A DNA stretch of 46,243 nt, from NCBI GenBank assembly GCA_016705335.1, contig JADIYN010000046.1, positions 1 to 46,243 on the forward strand. Reading direction: 5' to 3'. Under the pieces are notes generated by a model. It searched no databases, had not been told where the DNA came from, and saw only the letters and a list, made by a program, of their open reading frames with translations. How positions within the stretch are numbered: the first letter of the stretch is position 1; each line of letters opens with the position of its first letter. Below, one piece after another: positions 39,476 through 46,243 of the stretch. A program made the translations under genes and the position numbers. This DNA is from Draconibacterium sp. GTDB taxonomy: Bacteria > Bacteroidota > Bacteroidia > Bacteroidales > Prolixibacteraceae.

Positions 39476-41594
39476 GTGAATCAAAACAAATATGCATATA
39501 AAGCTTTTATTTCATATGCCCGGGATCCGGACAAGCCAATTGCAAAAATGCTTGAGGATAAAATTGAGCGATTTGGAATTAACTGGCATCGCATGGGAAA
39601 ACAAAAGCTGTTTATTTTTCGGGATATTACGGGTTTGGTTCCTGATAAAAGTTTACCACATAAAATTGAAAGCGCATTAAACAATTCAGAGTTTTTAATT
39701 ATCCTGGTGCAGGAAAAGTTTTCCCGTCCTGACTTTAGTTGGGTAAATATTGAAGCAGAAAATTTTATCAAAAGTTGTATAGAACGTGGTGATGACCCTG
39801 CAGATTTTATTATTTTAGTAGTTACAAAAGGAGATATCGAGTGGGACAGGGCTAAGAACCAATGGGATTTCAATATAACAAATGTTCTTCCCCAAAGCCT
39901 TCGAAATATTTTTAAACATGAACCAATTTATGCCGATTTAAGACCCCTGCATGATAAATTAGCAACAAAGAGTCTTAAAAATCAGGTTTTTAGAGATACG
40001 ATTATTGCAATTGTTGCAAAACTGCTGTATAAAAAGCCAAGTGAAATACAAAATCAAATTATAAGGTTACAAAGGTATGCCATTGGGTTTATCGCCATAA
40101 TATTGGTATTTATTTCAGTTCTTTCAGTTTTTGCCTTAATTCAAAAAGAAAAAGCAGTTGAAAATGAAAAGGAGGCAAAAAGGCAAGAGCAAATTGCGGT
40201 TGAAAACGAAACTGAAGCTAAAAAACAAAAAAATATTGCGGTTGAAAATGCAGATGAAGCAAAAAGACAAGAATTAAAAGCAGTTGAAAATGCAGAAGAA
40301 GCAAAAAGGCAAGAAAAAATTGCAGTTGTAAACGAAACTGAAGCAAAAAAACAAAAAAAAACATTGCAGTTGAAAACGAAGAAGAAGCCCAGAAGCAAAA
40401 AGTATTGCAATTAATAACGCTAATGAGGCAAAAAGACAGGAAACTATAGCTATCACCGAAAAAGCAAAAACCGATACAATCAATAAATTGATAGAAGCAG
40501 AAAATTTAGCATTGAAATCGTTGGATTTTTTCAAGTCATTGGATGACACATTGGTTAGAAACAGTTCCACAGAAATAGATTCATCAGCAAGGAATTATAG
40601 CGATAGTATCAGTAAAGCATTTACTTTATTTAATAAATATGATGGAATTCAAAAAGAGGTTCATCGAAACAAACTTGAACCATTATACACTTCAAGTATA
40701 AAATCTTTTATATTTTCTTCCCAAAGCAAATTTAAGTTAGACACTTTGTTTGACATGATTTATCAAACTCCTGAAGATAAAACTGTTGTATTTAATTTGA
40801 ACGGTCAGGTGTTTGATATAGAGAGTAAAAAACGTGTTAATTATTCTATCAAAAATTTTGTAGAAGCTACTCCTGTTTTCGGCACAAATCTCATTTTATT
40901 TTCAGACTACAATAAGAATATCAATCTGTTAGACATGAATAAAGAAAAATCTTATCAGATTGAAATTCCAAAATTGATGGAGAAGGATGTTATAACAAGG
41001 GCATTTAATGAAAATAGCAACACACTAATACTGAATTCAAAAAAAGGAGCAACCTATGAAATTCAATTCAAAGAAAATCAGAAAACATACTTTCCTCAAC
41101 TTGTAAGCAATAAATCAAAATTAATTACAAATGAACGTGGGAAAATTTATAACATAAACTATTACGATGGAGAATTGAGAATTGCATCGAATGCGGATAC
41201 CACAAAAATAAAAGTCAGCGCCTACGGAACAGATGATTACAATGGCAGTTTATTCTGGGGAAACTCTGCCGGTGAAGTTAAAGAGCGCAAGCTTTTCGAA
41301 AAGAATCAGGAATACACAATTGCTTCGATGAAAGATAGAATTAACAAAATTTTATTCGATCAAAAAAATCAAATATTAATTGTTCAAGTGGGAGCCAACC
41401 AGGTTGCAATGTTTTATAAAATGGAATGGGGATTCACAAAAATTTATCAGGAAACAATTGGAAAAAGGATAAATGATATTTGCCTGGGAAAAAATGGACT
41501 TGTTTACGTTTTATACGACAGAAACAGATTGGTTTATTGGCCAGCCCAGAGCATTCTATCACAGTTACAACCGGAAAGAATAGCAAATCAGTAG
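39476..41594 (+). CDS. Transmembrane TIR-domain protein with coiled-coil repeats and beta-rich C-terminus
   Basis: About 706 residues. Residues 1-150 form a TIR domain: YKAFISYARDPDKPIAKML, a KLFIFRDITGLVPDKSLP loop, ALNNSEFLIILVQEKFSRPD, and WVNIEAEN with Glu93 at the position of the NADase glutamate. EPIYADLRPL follows, as in TIR-WD40 fusions. A single TM helix lies near residues 204-228 (GFIAIILVFISVLSVFALI), then a coiled coil of 14-residue repeats, then a beta-rich C-terminus that reads like an irregular propeller. A shift in a nine-A run near 40370 splits the gene. The start is GTG at 39476 or, with one A removed, ATG at 39460. TIR cytoplasmic and C-terminus periplasmic is the expected topology. 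The next three genes are spaced 3, -1 and 3 nt, so this is the head of an operon. TIR NADase activity is known in bacterial defence; here it is inferred. Confidence 0.8.
40155..40450 (+). repeat. 42-nt tandem coding repeat (14-residue coiled-coil unit)
   Basis: About seven units with the consensus AVENExEAKRQEx[IK] lie just after the TM helix of the TIR protein. Fourteen residues is two heptads, so the array forms a continuous coiled coil. The A-rich units are where the frame breaks (near 40370). Confidence 0.85.
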
Positions 41595-41597
41595 ATT

Positions 41598-42618
41598 ATG
41601 ATTATTCAAAGATGTTACATATGTTGTTTAGGTATTTTACTTTCTCTTTCTGTTCTTGGACAAGATGATAACAAAATCATTCTGGAAAATGCCCAAAAAG
41701 AATATGAAAAAGGCAATTATGAAAGAAGTTTGGACTATTTGAAATCCATTTCAGATTTTGAGTTAACAGATGATTATTTAGAAGTTAAAAGGCGATGGCT
41801 TTTAGCTGAAAACTATATTGAATTAAGTCGTCCGGAAGAAGTGATTTTAAATAATCTGGATTCCATACTATTAATTGATCCTCTTTTCAGCAAGGAAAAG
41901 TACAATTTAGAGATTTCAAGCAGAATGGAAAGTCGTTTATTTACGATCGATGTTTACCCTAATTGGGTTCTTAATGTGCATGTGTCAAGAGATTTAATGA
42001 TTCCCGTAATAAATAAAGAGCCTTATATCTGCGCTGAATGTGTCGAATCTGACAACTATTCTTTTTCAGAGATGGGTTCGAATTTAAATGTTAATCTGGC
42101 TTACTTTTTAAAAACCGAAACGGAATAGAAGCAGGAATCGGTTATGCAACAGCCAATTATTCGAGAACCATCAAAAGTATGAGCAGTAGTGATAAATATT
42201 CAGTGCAATATAATGAGAGATTGCAGTTTATTGATCTTCCTGTCAGATATATAATTGCGTTTAACAAATGGAACATAAGGATAACCTTATTCAGTCAAAT
42301 GCCAAAGTTTATCATTCCGGTGTGAAAATCCAGCAAGTATATTCTTTGGATGATTTACAAAAAATCAGAAACAGGAATCTTGCCTATCTGGGTTTTGGAA
42401 TAGACAGGAAAATATATCCATCTAAAGATAAAACTTTATGGTATTTATCCCTGAGTTTAAATGCTCAAATGGGCTTGAATTCTTTTATATCAAAGGAAAA
42501 CAGACTGTCGGATATTGATTTTATTTCGGATTCATATTACACCGATGATGTGATAAATATGGCTATGATAGGTTTGGGATTACGGTTTAATTATAACGCA
42601 AATTATAAAATTCATTAA
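41598..42618 (+). CDS. Outer-membrane protein with N-terminal helical domain
   Basis: About 340 residues, starting 3 nt after the TIR gene. A signal peptide (CCLGILLSLSVLGQ) is followed by a TPR-like helical segment (NAQKEYEKGNYERSLDYLKS). Beta strands then end in a barrel-like C-terminus (MAMIGLGLRFNYNANYKIH). Frameshifts near 42110 and 42270-42310 break it; the middle piece reads NGIEAGIGYATANYSRT. It resembles PorT-type or 'outer membrane beta-barrel' proteins. It could anchor or export the large secreted protein encoded downstream, but this is inferred from operon position only. Confidence 0.65.
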
Positions 42619-43856
42619 TGAAACAAGCATTTATAATATTATTGGTTGTTATTTGTTTTGCAGGATGCAACAATGATGAGTTTTCAAATGATGTTTCATC
42701 TTTTAACAGCTTAAAGATTTATGATTTTGATGTTCAAAGAGTAAAGAAAATACACAATCTTTTTGCGTTGATAGACACTTCAGCAATATTGTTTTTGAAT
42801 GAAGATGGTGACAAAGCGTTTGACATCAGTAATAGTGTTTATAAAAAGAAAGAAACAATATATTTTAAGTTCACTGATGTAGTTGCCGGGTCAAATAACC
42901 AAATTTTTATAATAGGAGCAGAAATTCTGAAGGACAGCACCTTTCAAATTTACGTGTTTAAAGTAAATGAGAATGGGCAAAACATTTGGCCTAACCCAGT
43001 TAAAATTGTTATAACTGATGATTTTGATTATGAACTTTATGAAAAGGATCAAATTATCAAGGTGTATTTCTTTATTTCTGAAAACGGATATGCTTTAGGA
43101 ACTTTTAGTAATAATAAGTTATTTCTTGTAGTAAATTATCAGTCGGTTAAAAGCTTTAAATGGTACTATAAGCTTATTGCTCTCGATGAAGCCGGTTCTG
43201 TGTTAAAGGAAAGCTTGCCGATGCAGGAAAGCCACCCTGAGATATGGAATTATATGATTGAATCTCTTCCTAACGGAAATTTGCTTACATCACTTGCAGT
43301 GGGTTCCGGAGCAACCATTCATCAATTTGATTCCAATACATTGGAATTAAAACAGACCTCCATAATTCTGGCCAGTGATATTCAGGCCAGGCTGCCAATA
43401 TTTACAAATATGTTGCATTTAAATAGTGAAGAGGTAATTTTTACGGGTCATGCCAACAAAGAAGATAATCTGATCGTTGGTGGTAATTTCGATGCGTTTC
43501 TTATAAAATATAACACCACTAAAAATAGTATTACAGATACGTTGTTAAGTGGTGCAAATAACAGTTATGAATTAACCTTTCATTCTTTTATTGATGAAGA
43601 TGGAACTATCAGATGCATTGGAACTAAAAGAGAAGACCTGTTTATATCTCATGGACCAAATTCCAGTCTTTACGAAATTAATTTTAATCTCAACTCTAAA
43701 CTCAATGATTCCTTATATATTATTCAAAATAAGGGATATGAAGGACTATATTTTGAGCTTGTTGGAAATTCTGGCTTGCTGAGAATTCTCGGTAGTAAAC
43801 TGGATGTTTCGGGGAACCAAAATAAACAAGCATTTTTCACAATCCTAAAACCTTAG
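42618..43856 (+). CDS. Lipoprotein with propeller-like repeats
   Basis: 412 residues. The lipoprotein signal peptide ends at VICFAGCNND, with Cys17 as the lipidation site. The mature protein is all-beta with recurring segments such as GNLLTSLAVGSGATIHQFD and DGTIRCIGTKREDLFISHG, suggesting a beta-propeller. The ATG overlaps the preceding stop by one base (TAATG). No family is recognised. Position in the operon suggests a periplasmic or outer-membrane component that could contact the periplasmic end of the TIR protein. Confidence 0.75.
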   Translation: MKQAFIILLVVICFAGCNNDEFSNDVSSFNSLKIYDFDVQRVKKIHNLFALIDTSAILFLNEDGDKAFDISNSVYKKKETIYFKFTDVVAGSNNQIFIIGAEILKDSTFQIYVFKVNENGQNIWPNPVKIVITDDFDYELYEKDQIIKVYFFISENGYALGTFSNNKLFLVVNYQSVKSFKWYYKLIALDEAGSVLKESLPMQESHPEIWNYMIESLPNGNLLTSLAVGSGATIHQFDSNTLELKQTSIILASDIQARLPIFTNMLHLNSEEVIFTGHANKEDNLIVGGNFDAFLIKYNTTKNSITDTLLSGANNSYELTFHSFIDEDGTIRCIGTKREDLFISHGPNSSLYEINFNLNSKLNDSLYIIQNKGYEGLYFELVGNSGLLRILGSKLDVSGNQNKQAFFTILKP

Positions 43857-43859
43857 ATC

Positions 43860-46243
43860 ATGTTTTCAAAACTACTAATTCCAACTTTAATTTATTTTTT
43901 TGCTTTTAGCTTCGGACTTAGTGTTGCCGGACAAGACACAATTCCTCCAACCATAACTTTTGATTCGTCATGGTTTGATGAAATGAATAATAATCCGCAC
44001 AATGATAAAAGATATTATTTAAGTAACGATACATTAGAAATTAGACTTTCATGTAGTTATTCATTTCCCCAAGACTACTATTTTCAGCTTGAGAATGCGA
44101 TAATCGAAGACAATTCAGGAGTCTTTAGCGATACTATAATTTTGGATGATATTATATATGATGATTATGGATACGGCACAGTATTTCAAACAATAATTGC
44201 TGAGGACATTGCTGGAAATAGTTCAAAATTTGTAATTAAATCGACAATTGGAGGTATACCTAATTATGTTTTAATAGGTTTTGACGTTGGTGGTATTCCA
44301 GATAACTATGATGAAGTAGCCAATACTTTGAAATATACAGATTTTGAATTTTGCAAAGATGAAATTATTGAAATAGCAGCATTGTATTTATCAAATGAAT
44401 GTACAGGTTACACAAAAATTGATTGGTATATAAACGATGAGCTGGTATCGTCAGATACAAACCGGATTTCTATAGATTTAAGTAAGCAAAAAGATCATAT
44501 TAAGGTTGAAGCCGAGGCTAATTTTAGCAATACGAATCTGAGTGATAGAATAGGTATCGATATTCAAAAAACAGTAACTTTTACAGAAATACAAAACCCA
44601 ACCTGTTCAAATTCTGCAAATGGAAGTATAAAATTAGATCCGGGAATAATACAGTTTGCGGAATGGGGACATAGTAATTCAAATGCAACATATTTGGATT
44701 CTCTTGTAGCAGGTACCTATTATGTTACTTATTATTCTGATAATCAGTTTAATGTGTGTAAATTTCACGACACGATCACATTAGTACCCGAGAATATTCT
44801 TGATTTTACTGTTTCTGACACAATCATTGATTTAAATCAAAAAGACTTCATTACTATTAACAATATTTCAACTACTGCCGGAGATTATTTTTGGCAAATT
44901 GGAGATAGTTCCTTCATTAACAATTCAATTAAATTTGATTATTATTTCAAATCTTCCGGAAACTATGAAATTAAACTTACCGACAACAGCAGTATTTGCA
45001 ATGATGTGATTTACAAAAATATTTTAGTGGAAGGTAATATTCCTGTGTTGGACACAATTCCTCCCACAATTACAATATATGTTAATAGGAAGGGGGGAGA
45101 TTTTTTTGATAATTATATTTCTTCCGGTAAAGGTAAAGATACTTTAGAAATTAGGTTTTCATGTCTTTATTCATTTCCAGGAGAGTACGGACTATATAAC
45201 GTGAATATTGAAGATGACTCGGAAGTTTTAATAAGCAATATCGGTGTGAATAAAGTTATACGTGATACTATTAATGGATTTGAAACAGGATATGGTTCGG
45301 TCATTCAAACAATATATGCAGAAGACATTTATGGTAACATCTCTGAGTTAATAATTAAATTTACAATCGGGGATATATATAGTTTTGATTTTGACGCAAT
45401 GAAAGTGGGCGATATCGAAGTATTTTATGATTACAGCACGAATTCTTTATCGCAAACGGATTTTGAATTTTGTGAAACTCAAGATCTTGAAGTTGAAGTG
45501 CTTTATAATAAAAACGGTTGTACAGGTAATTCAAAAATTGATTGGTATAAAAACGATGTTCTGGCTTTAAAAAACGATGAAAAAATTTCTATTTATTTAG
45601 ATACCGAAGCTGAAGAAATTGAGCTTGCTGCAGAAGCAAATTTTAATAATTTAAACTTTCAGGACAGAGTTAAACTAAATATTCGCAAAATAACCAAAGA
45701 TTCATTGGTAAAAGTTATCAATCCAACTTGTTCAAATTCAACTGACGGGATTATTAGATTTGATTCAAATGTAATTGTTGTTTCTTCATTGAAATATAAT
45801 GGTTTAGACATAACATTTGATTCAAAGTATAATAATTTAAATGAATTATACTTCGATATTCTTGAGGCAGGCACATATTATGTTACTTATTATTACGAAT
45901 CACCTTTTATGAACACCGGAGGTTGCCAATATATAGACACCATTACCCTGAATCCCGGGAATATTCTTGATTTTGTTGTTTCTGATTCAATTATTGATTT
46001 AAGTAAGAGTGAAAAATTAAAAATTAGCAATCTTTCAAATAACGGTGGAGAATTTTTGTGGCAAATACGTGATAGTATATTTATTAATAATGAAAATGAA
46101 TTTGATTATGTTTTCAATTCGCCGGGGAATTATGAAATTAAACTTACTGATAACAGCGGATTTTGCAATGATACAATTGTTAAGAACATTTTAGTTGAAG
46201 GTACTACTTCAGTGATTAACAACCTGGTTTCTTCGATTAGAAT
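43860..46243 (+). CDS. Large secreted SprB/PKD-like repeat protein, 3' end outside the window
   Basis: An open frame of 794 codons from the ATG at 43860 to the end of the window. A signal peptide (LIPTLIYFFAFSFGLSVAG) is followed by two tandem copies of a unit of about 372 residues; both begin DTIPPTIT (43935 and 45051). Each unit contains a D-W-Y Ig-like segment, an SprB-like repeat (NPTCSNSANGSI ... AGTYYVTYY ... DTITL) and a PKD-like segment (FWQIGDSSFINN ... SGNYEIKLTDNS ... NILVEG). The frame is intact throughout. SprB repeats occur in T9SS-secreted surface proteins, so a T9SS sorting tail is expected beyond the window. It starts 3 nt after the lipoprotein gene and is the fourth gene of the TIR operon. 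A third unit may follow. Confidence 0.85.
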   Translation, partial: MFSKLLIPTLIYFFAFSFGLSVAGQDTIPPTITFDSSWFDEMNNNPHNDKRYYLSNDTLEIRLSCSYSFPQDYYFQLENAIIEDNSGVFSDTIILDDIIYDDYGYGTVFQTIIAEDIAGNSSKFVIKSTIGGIPNYVLIGFDVGGIPDNYDEVANTLKYTDFEFCKDEIIEIAALYLSNECTGYTKIDWYINDELVSSDTNRISIDLSKQKDHIKVEAEANFSNTNLSDRIGIDIQKTVTFTEIQNPTCSNSANGSIKLDPGIIQFAEWGHSNSNATYLDSLVAGTYYVTYYSDNQFNVCKFHDTITLVPENILDFTVSDTIIDLNQKDFITINNISTTAGDYFWQIGDSSFINNSIKFDYYFKSSGNYEIKLTDNSSICNDVIYKNILVEGNIPVLDTIPPTITIYVNRKGGDFFDNYISSGKGKDTLEIRFSCLYSFPGEYGLYNVNIEDDSEVLISNIGVNKVIRDTINGFETGYGSVIQTIYAEDIYGNISELIIKFTIGDIYSFDFDAMKVGDIEVFYDYSTNSLSQTDFEFCETQDLEVEVLYNKNGCTGNSKIDWYKNDVLALKNDEKISIYLDTEAEEIELAAEANFNNLNFQDRVKLNIRKITKDSLVKVINPTCSNSTDGIIRFDSNVIVVSSLKYNGLDITFDSKYNNLNELYFDILEAGTYYVTYYYESPFMNTGGCQYIDTITLNPGNILDFVVSDSIIDLSKSEKLKISNLSNNGGEFLWQIRDSIFINNENEFDYVFNSPGNYEIKLTDNSGFCNDTIVKNILVEGTTSVINNLVSSIR

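Noticed and set aside
40155..40450. Short A-rich tandem repeats as possible satellite or CRISPR
   Set aside because: The 42-nt period encodes a clear 14-residue coiled-coil repeat in the TIR protein.

Overview
The window looks like a chromosomal piece of a low-GC Bacteroidota bacterium. The evidence is a T9SS type A sorting domain, -7 promoter boxes of the TAnnTTTG type, almost no Shine-Dalgarno sites, a BlaI / M56-TonB regulatory pair, an AguA/AguB pair and a fused 2-oxoacid dehydrogenase E1. An order-level guess (Bacteroidales/Marinilabiliales) is inference only. Many universally conserved genes (pyrG, yidC, pyrD, E1, E2) are split by one-base shifts, mostly in homopolymer runs. I read these as sequence errors rather than decay, so split reading frames are merged into one gene each and the shift sites are named.

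Layout. 1-900: tail of a dehydrogenase-like gene and a YafV-like omega-amidase. 1306-7832: a giant secreted BspA-type leucine-rich-repeat protein with six exact-period 73-residue repeats and a T9SS tail, then an outer-membrane protein. 7973-10457: three AACTAA-N4-TTAGTT palindromes, a TonB-C protein, a BlaI-type repressor and an M56 peptidase fused to a TonB-C domain. 10481-17917: a hairpin repeat, a TPR protein, a membrane-bound LuxR-type regulator divergent from a membrane protein with shared palindromes, a very large secreted HExxH/propeller/barrel protein and a metallophosphoesterase. 17918-20132: an AT-rich desert holding one small HTH regulator and a candidate small RNA with its own promoter and terminator.

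20159-30249 is housekeeping: pyrK-pyrD, a lipoyl E2 plus fused E1, flavodoxin, a small TonB-C protein, CTP synthase and YidC. 30306-39093: two small exported proteins, a second E1 alpha/beta set, a hexose-6-phosphate epimerase, aguB-aguA (agmatine to putrescine) and four small conserved proteins (VOC, SRPBCC, DUF1801, DUF1697).

39476-46243 is the most interesting part: four genes with 3, -1 and 3 nt between them. They encode a transmembrane TIR protein (cytoplasmic TIR, one TM helix, 14-residue-repeat coiled coil, beta-rich C-terminus), an outer-membrane barrel protein, a lipoprotein, and a very large secreted SprB/PKD-like protein that runs off the window. Together they could form a trans-envelope relay from the cell surface to a cytoplasmic TIR effector. 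That role is an inference and rests on gene context alone.
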